Assembly: GCA_031979385.1 (NCBI GenBank)
Contig: DALZEF010000010.1
Coordinates: 1 to 64,000 of the forward strand
Reading direction: 5' to 3'
DNA: 64,000 nucleotides
Origin: Timonella sp031979385
Lineage (GTDB): Bacteria; Actinomycetota; Actinomycetes; Actinomycetales; Cellulomonadaceae
Positions within the stretch are counted from its first letter, which is position 1. Every line of letters starts with the position of its first letter. Below the pieces are notes generated by a model. The model was not told the DNA's origin and ran no database searches. It saw only the letters and a list, made by a program, of their open reading frames with translations. The translations under genes were made by a program, and so were the position numbers. Positions 31,621 to 39,364 of the stretch are shown here, piece by piece.

Positions 31621-34104
31621 GTCTGAGAGCCTGATTCCGTCGTAGAAACGGTTGCTGTTGGACCGTGAGGATTCAACGCCATACCTACTGCGCAATTGCT
31701 GAGTCAACGCTCGAGGAGAGACCGGTTCGAGGCCTTCGCTTCGGCACCACGACTCGTAAGCTGCCCGGAGGGACGAGGTCTTGATGTGCATGTGTTGGGC
31801 GTTGGGTGAGCCGGTGTCACAGCGTTCTGCGACGAACTGTGCGACAGTGTCGTTTTCTTGCTTGTAGTCCTCTGTCGCAGCACGCACAGAAGCAGGCTCG
31901 TTGAGTCCATGAGTGAAGTAGTCGGCGGCTCCCTGGACAACCCATGCGAGGATGCCTGGGCCTTCTTCTTCGTACAGGATGTCTTCGAGGCCCTTGATTC
32001 GCTTCTCTGGCGGCACGGTGTGAATGAAGGGCAGTTGCCTGATGCGTTCCCAGAAGGCTGGTCCGCCAGTTTTGACTTCGGGCCTGTTGTTGGCATGCAG
32101 CCATATGGTGTGGGTAGGGATGAATGTGAAGGGGTCTTTGCCCATGAAGCGGGCGTTGATGGGGTCTCCACCAGTCAGAGACTTCACTTTGGCTTCCGCG
32201 AACTTGGTTCCCTGTTCGAGCTCACCGCCGATAGCAATGCGGACTCCGGAGAGTTGGGCGATGGCTGCTGGGTGGTCTTCGCGGGCTCGCTGGACGAGGA
32301 AGTCTCCCGGAATTGAGGCAGCGTAGTTGTTTGGGCCGATGCCTGCGACTTTTTGCACTGTCTCGAAGAGCACGGATTTACCGTTGCGTCCTGACCCGAA
32401 AGCAAACGGGAGAACGTGTTCGAGGACTTTACCGACGAACGAGACACCGAGGAGTCGTTGGATATAGGTGGTCAGTTCCGGGTCGCCGGCGAAGGTGTCT
32501 GCGAGAAATGCGGTCCAACGCGGTGTCGGGAGTGTGGGGTCGATCGGGACGGTCGTGGTGCGGGTGTGAAGCATTTTGGAGGACGGCGGGGTGATTTGGC
32601 CGGTGCGTAGGTTGACGACGCCGGAAGGTGTGTTCAACTCGTAGGGGTTAGCGTCGAGCGTGGTGATGTCTGCGACGATGCGGCTGTCTGATCGTGCGAT
32701 TGCTGGGATAGCGTCCAGTCCTCGTTTTGACAGGCTCTTGCGTCGGTGGAGGGTTGCTTCTTTGTCATGTCTGGGGAGATTGCGCGCTATGTCGCGGGCG
32801 AGTTCGTAGATTTCTCTGGCGGTGTCCCATTGCCAGGTGTGGCCGTTCCAGATGAGCCATTCGTCGCGTTGTGGGACGTAGCGGATGTGGTCTTTGTGGG
32901 TGTCGATGAAGCGCAGTGCGTTGCCGTCGTCGGTTTCGGTGTAGGTGGCTGGTCCGCGCTCATACGTCGTGATCGCGGCGACAGTGTTCGCAGTAGATGC
33001 AGTATTGGCAGCATTCTGTGTCGATGGTGCGGTGGTCGCAGATTGTGCAGTGGGTGCAGCAGGGTTCGTTGAAGTCGTCCATGAGGGTGTTCCGTTCAGG
33101 ATGTCGTTGAAGATGGGGTCTGGGCCGGTGATGCGTTGTTGTTCGGCTCGCTGTCCGTAGCCTTTTGCGTAGAGTGCTTTGGCTGCCGCACTGTGGTCGC
33201 CACCGTGGTTGAGGAGGGCGTGGGCGCCGAGTTTGGTGTAGGGCACTTCTTGGTCGAACTCGGTGCTTGAGGTGAAGACGTAGAGGCGGTTGCGGTCGTC
33301 TGCGTGTCCGGTGGTTGCGGACAGGCCTTGGTTTTTGCCGGGGCGACGCCAGTAGCTCGTGCCGGACCCGTCGGTGTACAAGAATGTCCACCCGGCTGGT
33401 GTGAGGATGTCGGTCCAGGAGGTTTTGGCTTCGAAGTCGTCACCGGGTGTGACGCCGCCGATCCATTCGCTGTCGGTGGGTGCTGGTGCAGGCTGTGGTG
33501 CGGGTTTGATGACGGGTATGTCGAGGGTGCGCAGGACGGAGTGGAAGGCGTCGCGCTCTTCTGGGGTGAGGACTGGTGCGGTTGCTGGCCCGCCGAGGAT
33601 ACGCACCCAAGGTTTGCCGCTGGTGTGGTGGCGTGAGGGCCATGCGACGACTTGGCCGCCTTCACCGCGGGTTTCTGCGAGGACTTCCTTGGCCGCGTTG
33701 CGTGCGAGCTTCGTGTTTCCAGGCACCTCCATCCCTGTGAGGCGGTAGTGGAAGTGCAGGCCGCCGGACGGCGATTGTTCGACCCATCCGGTGGTGACTT
33801 TGGTCCACACGTCTTCGAGTCCGGATGCGATGGCGAGGTCGCGTAGGGCAGGCATGTGGTGTGCTGCGCGGCCCTCGATTTCGGTAAGTTCAGCGTGTCC
33901 GGAGACGCCGCCTTGGACGATGCCGAGGTCGTAGCCGGCGGGGTCGGTGAACCATGCCTGGAGTTGGTGTTCGTCTGCGGCGTGCTGGGTGTACTGCTTC
34001 CAAGTGCTGATGGCTGGGGCTTTAGAGCCATCGGTGCGGATAGGCAGGACGGAGTAGCCGTGTGCGTGGAGTTCGAGTGCCGTGGTGAGGATGTGGGTGT
34101 TCAC
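31531..34104 (-). CDS. Prim-pol / D5-like SF3 helicase replication protein
   Basis: An 857-aa fusion. Residues 1-200 are a bifunctional primase-polymerase domain (GYSVLPI, WKQYTQ, DLGIVQGG, SPSGGLHFHYR). Residues 210-380 are a linker with a small domain and a Thr/Ala-rich stretch. Residues ~395-540 are D5_N-like, and ~560-720 an SF3 ATPase with Walker A GSGRNGKS (570-577), a GGELEQG Walker B region and the Asn sensor in LHANNRP. It should open and prime the phage origin. GTG 34104 is chosen because GAGG lies seven bases upstream; ATG 34158 would read into the intergenic promoter region. Confidence 0.88.
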   Translation of the reverse strand: MNTHILTTALELHAHGYSVLPIRTDGSKAPAISTWKQYTQHAADEHQLQAWFTDPAGYDLGIVQGGVSGHAELTEIEGRAAHHMPALRDLAIASGLEDVWTKVTTGWVEQSPSGGLHFHYRLTGMEVPGNTKLARNAAKEVLAETRGEGGQVVAWPSRHHTSGKPWVRILGGPATAPVLTPEERDAFHSVLRTLDIPVIKPAPQPAPAPTDSEWIGGVTPGDDFEAKTSWTDILTPAGWTFLYTDGSGTSYWRRPGKNQGLSATTGHADDRNRLYVFTSSTEFDQEVPYTKLGAHALLNHGGDHSAAAKALYAKGYGQRAEQQRITGPDPIFNDILNGTPSWTTSTNPAAPTAQSATTAPSTQNAANTASTANTVAAITTYERGPATYTETDDGNALRFIDTHKDHIRYVPQRDEWLIWNGHTWQWDTAREIYELARDIARNLPRHDKEATLHRRKSLSKRGLDAIPAIARSDSRIVADITTLDANPYELNTPSGVVNLRTGQITPPSSKMLHTRTTTVPIDPTLPTPRWTAFLADTFAGDPELTTYIQRLLGVSFVGKVLEHVLPFAFGSGRNGKSVLFETVQKVAGIGPNNYAASIPGDFLVQRAREDHPAAIAQLSGVRIAIGGELEQGTKFAEAKVKSLTGGDPINARFMGKDPFTFIPTHTIWLHANNRPEVKTGGPAFWERIRQLPFIHTVPPEKRIKGLEDILYEEEGPGILAWVVQGAADYFTHGLNEPASVRAATEDYKQENDTVAQFVAERCDTGSPNAQHMHIKTSSLRAAYESWCRSEGLEPVSPRALTQQLRSRYGVESSRSNSNRFYDGIRLSDVTDGDSQLSPTDEEVSPPEPPEADEWWQS

Positions 34105-34160
34105 AGTGCGGCCTCGATCTTGTTGATTTTGAACTGTAAGAACATGGCAAAATAGCAACT

Positions 34161-34883
34161 ATGGATATTGATGGTGTGATCAATGAACTTGAAGAATTCA
34201 TCCGTTTTTCTGAGCGGAAAATTAGCAGCGACCCATTTGGGGGTAGATTCGAAGATGGGTTGGTTCAACCGATCGACAAAGTAAGACAGCGAGCGGTCGT
34301 GATTGAGAAGATCCTGAACGCTGTGTTTCCGGAGTGGAAGAGAAGGTTCCAACCGGGCATCAACGATCAAGCTTTTGAAGCACAGAGACAGGGCGCTCTC
34401 GAAGCAGTTGCGTGGCTGAAGGAACAAGAACGAGTTGCTAAATTGCTTGGTGACACGGGACCGACTTTGTCTGCGAGCACGTTCCATCCGTGGGTGTGGG
34501 GTGCAGCGCAGACCTTGTGGGGTAGCGGACACTACCGGGCAGCAGTTTCTGCTGCGGCCACCTCGGTGAGTAGCTACACCCAAAGAAAACTTGAAAAGCG
34601 TGACAAGGGTGAATGGGATTTGATCACCGCGGCTTTTGCTCCGGGTGATCCAAAAGAGGGCCACCCAAAATTGAGACTCTGCGACAGCGACGGTAGTCAG
34701 AGTTTCACTAGCCTTCATGAGGGGGTGGGTTTCTTCGCGAAAGGTGTCTACAAGGGGATACGGAATCCAGCCAGCCATAAGAATCTCCCTGAGCTGAGTG
34801 AAACTGAAGCGTTGGAGCAGTTGGCTGCGTTTAGTTTGTTGGCACGTTGGATTGATGAAGCTGAGGTTGTTCGGGCGGTGTGA
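34161..34883 (+). CDS. TIGR02391-family (HEPN-like) cargo protein
   Basis: A 240-aa protein on the plus strand, back to back with the primase gene. The C-terminal ~120 residues carry the TIGR02391 hallmark SGHYRAAVSAAATSVSSYTQ and GIRNPASHK, in which Arg201-x4-His206 matches the HEPN motif. The family is common in defence islands and prophages, with unproven function. Independent orientation and lower GC suggest a cargo gene expressed in the lysogen. Confidence 0.65.
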   Translation: MDIDGVINELEEFIRFSERKISSDPFGGRFEDGLVQPIDKVRQRAVVIEKILNAVFPEWKRRFQPGINDQAFEAQRQGALEAVAWLKEQERVAKLLGDTGPTLSASTFHPWVWGAAQTLWGSGHYRAAVSAAATSVSSYTQRKLEKRDKGEWDLITAAFAPGDPKEGHPKLRLCDSDGSQSFTSLHEGVGFFAKGVYKGIRNPASHKNLPELSETEALEQLAAFSLLARWIDEAEVVRAV

Positions 34884-34982
34884 CAACGTGCATCCCTTCA
34901 GGTGATGTGTCTGGTGGTTTTGGATGGTGCCCACGGCCCTGACGTGATCGGGCTGCACCGCGTGGTGGCGTGGACTTTGTGG

Positions 34983-35013
34983 GGTGGGGACACGAGGGAA
35001 GCGTGTCCCCACC
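34983..35013. terminator. Strong hairpin between convergent genes
   Basis: 12-bp perfect arms (34983-34994 and 35002-35013) with a 7-nt loop. On the plus strand ACGGTTTT follows a few bases later. It lies downstream of the TIGR02391 gene and 13 bp past the OB-fold gene stop, so it could serve both strands. Confidence 0.5.
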
Positions 35014-35025
35014 ACGGTTTTGGGG

Positions 35026-35907
35026 TTAGGCTGCTGCCCGTAGTTGGGCGATGACCGCTGGGTCAAGACCGGTCGCTTGTGCGATCAGCTCGTCTGGCTG
35101 TCCGACGGCGATGAGGCTGCGGGCCACGTCTGCCGGGTTCTGAGCCGCCTGCTGTGGTGCGGCTGGTGCCGCCTGCTGCTGCTGGACGGGCTGAGCGACC
35201 GGTGTTGCGTGGACTGGCTGGTCAGGCTGTGGCGCTTGCGGCAATCGCGCCTGCTGGATGGGTGCAGGCTGGCCTTGTGGCTGTTGGAACTGTCCCTGCT
35301 GCTGCGGGTAACCGTGCTGTTGTGGAGCCGGTGGGGCTGGTGGTGTTGGCTGCTGTGGCTGTCCGGTCGCCCACGTCGGTGCTGGACCCTGGTTCTGCCC
35401 AAACTGCTGCGGCTGCTGTTGGACGGGCGACTGGGTGTACTGCTGCTGCCCACCGAAACTCTGGTCGAGACCGGCGTTGACCGGCTGAATCTGGTAGGCG
35501 TACACCTTGGTCGGTGAGCCCTGCTGTGAAGGGATTTCGCCGGTGTACGCGGCGGTGAAGATGTTTCCCTGCGCGAGAGCCTGCGACGCTGTCGCTGTTG
35601 GCCCGCACGCATTTTGCACAGCCTGCTTGAACGCCTTGGATTGCTCACCCCACGTCTTGATGTAGATGGTGCGGTGGCCGTTGTCATCCGGTGTGGTCTG
35701 CAGATTTGAGGCGATGGTGACAGCTAGGAGCATTTTTGGGCGCCCGTCATCCCAGGTTTCTAGCTGCTTGGTCACAAAGTCTGTGGCCTGTATCGGTGAT
35801 GCGGAGATGATGGGTCCGCTGATCTGCGAGCCGACTGGGGTGTCTCGTGTGAAGAACGAGGGTGCACCGGAGGAAAACAGGGCGTCGATGTCGTTGGAAA
35901 TGGTCAT
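35026..35907 (-). CDS. OB-fold/SSB-like protein with Gln/Pro-rich tail
   Basis: A 293-aa protein. Residues 1-140 are beta-rich and resemble phage single-strand-binding proteins (GPIISASPIQATDFVTKQLETW, then TIYIKTWGEQSKAFKQAVQNA). Residues 145-260 are almost wholly Gln, Pro and Ala. A short helical end (DVARSLIAVGQPDELIAQAT) follows. The layout of folded domain, disordered linker and conserved tip is that of SSB. It follows the Cas4-like nuclease gene by 14 bp. The OB fold itself is inferred. Confidence 0.55.
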   Translation of the reverse strand: MTISNDIDALFSSGAPSFFTRDTPVGSQISGPIISASPIQATDFVTKQLETWDDGRPKMLLAVTIASNLQTTPDDNGHRTIYIKTWGEQSKAFKQAVQNACGPTATASQALAQGNIFTAAYTGEIPSQQGSPTKVYAYQIQPVNAGLDQSFGGQQQYTQSPVQQQPQQFGQNQGPAPTWATGQPQQPTPPAPPAPQQHGYPQQQGQFQQPQGQPAPIQQARLPQAPQPDQPVHATPVAQPVQQQQAAPAAPQQAAQNPADVARSLIAVGQPDELIAQATGLDPAVIAQLRAAA

Positions 35908-35921
35908 GATTCTGGGTTCCT

Positions 35922-36737
35922 TTACAAGCTGGAGAGATCAAAGAATTGGTCTCGTGGTCGTGAGGGTGGTGCGTCCGCAAAGCGGGCGCAGTCATAGCAG
36001 TGGGAGTCACGGGCTAGGCCTGTGATCCAGGTGTCGCGGGCCTCAATTGAGATGGATTCGAGGACCGTGAGGTTGAGTGCGAGGTTGTTTGCCCGTTCGA
36101 GGACGTGTTCAGCGCGAGTGCGGTCGTGCGGGGCTGTCCACCAGACCGCAGAGTCGAGGCTGACGGCGTTCCTGGGCAGGTAGGCGATGGCAACGTGGTC
36201 AATGCGGATCCCGGCATCGTTCCAGCCTTTGGCGTACAGGTCTGCTTGAGCGTGGTAGACCGGGGATGGCCCGGATTTGGCTTGCTTGAGGGTGGATGCA
36301 CCGACGATCTTCCAGTCCACGGTCATCCCCGCTTCGAGATCCACGAGATCGGTACTCCCCCAAATCTCTTGCCCGCCAACTGTGCCGACCATGGTTTTTT
36401 GTTCCATGAGGTAGCGCAAGGGTTTGCCGTCGGCTTCGAGCTGGAAATTCCGTTCAACGAAGACGGCTTCGAGTTTTTCGTGGACAGAGGTTCCGATGTA
36501 CGGGAGCCATGGCACGCCACGCTCACTCTGCACCCATCCCGCCAACTTCGCTGCCAGACAGTGATCGCACGGCGTTCCGAGTTCGGATGGACCGATGCGC
36601 TTTTGCAAGGAACGGGGCTGGTGGGTGATCGCATGTTCGATGACGTGGCGTGCCTGCTTGAGTGACGCCACCGGATCCAAGCCCAAGAACGGGGCATGGG
36701 TTTGGCGGATGTACTCAGGCGTAAAGGTGCGGCTCAC
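35922..36737 (-). CDS. Cas4/RecB-like Fe-S exonuclease
   Basis: A 271-aa protein with the Cas4-type cysteine set Cys57 and Cys60 (PCDHC) near the N terminus and Cys247 and Cys250 (CYDC) near the end. The nuclease core shows HEKLEA (His86), STDLVDL (Asp130) and VDWKIVG (Asp141, Lys143). It should be a 5'-3' exonuclease serving phage recombination. Start GTG 36737 overlaps the upstream stop by 4 nt (GTGA). Confidence 0.78.
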   Translation of the reverse strand: MSRTFTPEYIRQTHAPFLGLDPVASLKQARHVIEHAITHQPRSLQKRIGPSELGTPCDHCLAAKLAGWVQSERGVPWLPYIGTSVHEKLEAVFVERNFQLEADGKPLRYLMEQKTMVGTVGGQEIWGSTDLVDLEAGMTVDWKIVGASTLKQAKSGPSPVYHAQADLYAKGWNDAGIRIDHVAIAYLPRNAVSLDSAVWWTAPHDRTRAEHVLERANNLALNLTVLESISIEARDTWITGLARDSHCYDCARFADAPPSRPRDQFFDLSSL

Positions 36738-37105
36738 TTAAACGTCACCGTCGCTGCGCCCACGTCGTAGAAGCCTTCGAGCGCGACGGGAGCGAAGTTC
36801 GCTTTCACCGCGTTGGTGTCGATCGCTGTCTTGTACAACTGCGGGTATTGATCTGCTGGGTAGGCTTTCGTGAGCCGTGTGGAGGACAGTCGGCGGGTGC
36901 CTTCACGCACTTGGACCTTGTGTTCCCCGATGGCGTGGGTGCCGGAGCCAAGATCGGTGACCAGGATCGTCTTGATCGTGTCCAGGCGTTCCTTGATGGC
37001 TTCTTGTTCGGCTTGGAGTTTGACGGCTTCACGCACGAGTTGTTCGCGGCGAATAGTCGCTTCCGGTGCTTGTGGAGCCTGCTCGGTTGTGGTTGGGGTG
37101 GTCAT
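36734..37105 (-). CDS. Coiled-coil early protein, unknown function
   Basis: A 123-aa protein. Residues 20-50 form a coiled coil (REQLVREAVKLQAEQEAIKERL), then GEHKVQVREGTRRLSSTRLTK. It is always found near RecB-like nucleases in such prophages and may assist recombination. It is coupled by a 4-nt overlap to the nuclease gene. Confidence 0.55.
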   Translation of the reverse strand: MTTPTTTEQAPQAPEATIRREQLVREAVKLQAEQEAIKERLDTIKTILVTDLGSGTHAIGEHKVQVREGTRRLSSTRLTKAYPADQYPQLYKTAIDTNAVKANFAPVALEGFYDVGAATVTFK

Positions 37106-37320
37106 GCTGGTTCCTTCTTCCTTACTGGTGTGGCGTGGTACCTGATGGATTCGTAGAGCTTCTGAAATGTGCGGGCGATGTCTGTTCGCCCGTGACGGGC
37201 CGCAAGCCGTGCGATTGCTTCGGGTGTGCGGCCTACACGGTCAGCGATGCGGTGTGGTGCTTCACCGCTCTCGAGCATCCAGTCGATGTCCTCAAACAGG
37301 TCACGAGTGGCTGTTCGCAT
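37102..37320 (-). CDS. Small HTH protein
   Basis: A 72-aa protein with EAPHRIADRVGRTPEAIARLAARHG, a helix-turn-helix like the DNA-binding part of sigma-70 region 4 or resolvase HTHs. It is embedded in the coupled early operon, overlapping both neighbours. Possibly a regulator or a recombination accessory factor. Confidence 0.55.
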   Translation of the reverse strand: MRTATRDLFEDIDWMLESGEAPHRIADRVGRTPEAIARLAARHGRTDIARTFQKLYESIRYHATPVRKKEPA

Positions 37321-37753
37321 GGACGGGGGCTGTTCGATGCTGGTGACGGTGGTACTTGGCTTGCTCGTCGAGGTAAGCGCGGATCGTGCCCGCCATGGTC
37401 CACTCGCAGTGGTGGCACCTGGCTTCGTACCCTTTGGCGAGCTCGGTGATTGGTGCTCGCGGGTTGGGGACGTGCATGATGTGCGGTGGTGTTGGCTGTC
37501 GCACGTCGCTGACGGGTGCCGACTGGGTGGACTTGTCGCCGTAGCCGTCTTGGAAGACGGGGAACAAACCGATGGCGAGAGAAGGTGCTGCCTGGAATTG
37601 CGGGAACGTCAGTACTACAGGGCTGTGCAACGGGTCGGTGCCGTCGTGGAAGCCGATGAGCTTGATGTGTGAGCGGGTTCCGTTTGCGGCGACCTGCTGC
37701 CCGGTGGTGGCGTCGATGTGAACGTTCGTGGGCTGTAGGACGTAGGTGCTCAT
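37301..37753 (-). CDS. Early protein with CHHC zinc motif, unknown
   Basis: A 150-aa protein. Only the C-terminal CHHCEWTMAGTIRAYLDEQAKYHRHQH looks like a zinc finger; the rest is unremarkable (FPQFQAAPSLAIGLFPVFQDG). The start overlaps the preceding gene by 4 nt. Confidence 0.55.
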   Translation of the reverse strand: MSTYVLQPTNVHIDATTGQQVAANGTRSHIKLIGFHDGTDPLHSPVVLTFPQFQAAPSLAIGLFPVFQDGYGDKSTQSAPVSDVRQPTPPHIMHVPNPRAPITELAKGYEARCHHCEWTMAGTIRAYLDEQAKYHRHQHRTAPVHANSHS

Positions 37754-38079
37754 GCGGGCACCACCTGTGCGAGCGTGAAGCCCTGGATTTCGTCTGGGCC
37801 TACCCAGTGGCAGCCGTCCACGCTGTTGGCACGGTCTACAAGGATTTGGTAGCCGCCCACGGTTTCGTTGTAGACCGCCGGTAGAGCGCAGTCGTGCCCG
37901 TGCATGCGGGTGATCAGGATGATCGTGTTGTGCACGGTGGGTACCTGGTCTCCGTGATGTTTGCCGGCGGGTTCTGGTCTGGCACTGTTGAGGACGCCGA
38001 CGCTGATTGCGAGAGCGAGCATGTCCAGTTCGTCGATGAGTTCGTCTACTGGGCTTTTCGGGTTTGTTGGGGCAGTCAT
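37750..38079 (-). CDS. Early-operon protein, unknown function
   Basis: A 109-aa protein starting at ATG 38079 (MTAPTNPKSPVDELIDELDM). It contains several His and Cys residues (TRMHGHDCALPAVYNE). I recognise no domain. AAAGGAAA lies upstream with a rather long spacing. Confidence 0.5.
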   Translation of the reverse strand: MTAPTNPKSPVDELIDELDMLALAISVGVLNSARPEPAGKHHGDQVPTVHNTIILITRMHGHDCALPAVYNETVGGYQILVDRANSVDGCHWVGPDEIQGFTLAQVVPA

Positions 38080-38118
38080 TTGGTAAGGTTTCCTTTCAAG
38101 GACGTTGTGTTCTTTTCG

Positions 38119-38162
38119 AAGTGAAGGCTCTGTTGCTTGCAGGCGAGGGCCTTCACTTTTTT
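38119..38162 (+). terminator. Hairpin with U-run at the end of the excisionase gene
   Basis: AAGTGAAGG (38119-38127) pairs with CCTTCACTT (38150-38158), followed by further T on the plus strand. It overlaps the minus-strand excisionase stop. The U-run is on the plus strand, where no gene needs it, so it may instead be an mRNA hairpin between excisionase and the early operon. Confidence 0.4.
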
Positions 38163-38377
38163 GCTTCTGGGTTCCAGACCCGGGTTTCCCATTCGGGCTG
38201 GTCTCTGGCCCACTCTTCGAGGTCTTCACGCAGGAAACCTCGCTTCGAGCCGAGTTGCTTGGGTGTGATGTCCCCGCGTGCCTGCAAAGCCTGCAAAGTA
38301 CGCGGCGAGATACCCAAATACGCGGCTGCTTCGCGTGCGTTCATGACGAACGGCGGATACATGGTGGACTGGCTCAT
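38153..38377 (-). CDS. Excisionase-like MerR-type HTH protein
   Basis: A 74-aa protein with MNAREAAAYLGISPRTLQALQARGDI, a winged helix-turn-helix of the excisionase family, and KRGFLREDLEEWARD. It should bind near the attachment site and turn the integrase toward excision. The start ATG 38377 shares one base with the stop of the Cro-like gene. Confidence 0.75.
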   Translation of the reverse strand: MSQSTMYPPFVMNAREAAAYLGISPRTLQALQARGDITPKQLGSKRGFLREDLEEWARDQPEWETRVWNPEAKK

Positions 38378-38625
38378 CAGGCAGCCACCACTCTTCTCGT
38401 GTCCCGCGAGACAGTGGACAGCCTGGGCACGAAAAGGGCCTGGACTGGCACGTCGAGAACTCGAGCGATTTCCTTGGCTGTTGCTACCCGACAAGAGTTT
38501 CGTGCGCCGGAGTGCAGGTGCCCGACCGTCGATTTTGAAACCCCGGCAAGATCTGCGACTCGTTGAATGCTGAGTCCGCGGAAAGCCATGTACGTGCGGA
38601 GCGCGCTTGCGCTTACCAGTCGCAC
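38377..38625 (-). CDS. Cro-like XRE regulator
   Basis: An 82-aa protein, first gene of the lytic direction. HTH is AFRGLSIQRVADLAGVSKST. Start GTG 38625 has AAAGGAGG six bases upstream. It is divergent from the repressor gene across a 223-bp region with palindromic operators, the lambdoid switch layout. Confidence 0.7.
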   Translation of the reverse strand: MRLVSASALRTYMAFRGLSIQRVADLAGVSKSTVGHLHSGARNSCRVATAKEIARVLDVPVQALFVPRLSTVSRDTRRVVAA

Positions 38626-38848
38626 ATCTAGCCTCCTTTCAAGTGTTCTCACTTCACATACCTCCAATGTAGATGATTGTCTTCTGTCATGCAAGACAGT
38701 AGACGGATGTGTCTACAAAGTCAAGAAGCGCTTTTACGCCTTTTTCTTGGTGTTTGCTGGAAAATGAGGCTTGTTATCCCCGAACGTGTAGACGAAACGT
38801 CTACAGTAGGAGTGGCGTTGCGATCACTTTACGATGGAGATTATGTAG
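38626..38848. promoter_or_regulatory. Lysis-lysogeny switch region with operators
   Basis: Palindrome GTAGAC-6-GTCTAC lies at 38699-38716. A longer one, TGTAGACG-3-CGTCTACA, lies at 38787-38805. A weaker version (GTAGAT/GTCTTC) is at 38669-38684. On the minus strand TTGCAT-17-TACATT (about 38694-38666) is a plausible promoter for the Cro-like gene, covered by the weak operator and flanked by the first strong one. No clear promoter could be fixed for the repressor. Confidence 0.6.
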
Positions 38849-39364
38849 ATGAGCACTACGATCCCTGAGCCTTGGCGTGGACTACTTACCCAGCGAGGCA
38901 TCTCATCTATTCGCGGACTTAGTCGTGTGTCTGGACTCTCGGTCGAAGCTACACGACGAGTACTCCAAGGTAAGTCCACGCCCAAAGTGGAAACCATCCG
39001 TGCGCTGGCACAGGGCCTTAACGTTCCTGTATCTGAAATTGAGCGCAGACTGGGAACTCAAGAGCCCTCAGATCTTCCTCCCTATGTGCCACCCTCAGAG
39101 TCTGCGAGGCTGGACCAGCGGCAGCGTGAAGCCGTGGACGAACTCATCCGACTCCTCGCGTTCGGAAGCCAGCATTCAATTACGGATTCCCACGGCGAAA
39201 ATGGTGATGATGAGATCGAGGAAGTGGACTCGTCAGCCGATATAGATTTTGAGCAGCCAAGGGACCCTACCTACGAGTATCAGGACGAGTACGACCTCGT
39301 AGCCGACGACGCTGACGGCTACTCGCATGAAGACGAAGACGAACTACGAGAGATGGAACCGTGA
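38849..39364 (+). CDS. XRE-type immunity repressor
   Basis: A 171-aa protein. HTH at residues ~18-65 (LSRVSGLSVEATRRVLQGKSTPKVETIRALAQGLNV) and a very acidic C-terminal half (EEVDSSADIDFEQPRD, DADGYSHEDEDELRE). No LexA-type protease domain, so inactivation probably needs the ImmA-like peptidase encoded at 43003. GGAGA lies nine bases before ATG 38849. The stop overlaps the start of the secreted-protein gene (GTGA). Confidence 0.72.
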   Translation: MSTTIPEPWRGLLTQRGISSIRGLSRVSGLSVEATRRVLQGKSTPKVETIRALAQGLNVPVSEIERRLGTQEPSDLPPYVPPSESARLDQRQREAVDELIRLLAFGSQHSITDSHGENGDDEIEEVDSSADIDFEQPRDPTYEYQDEYDLVADDADGYSHEDEDELREMEP

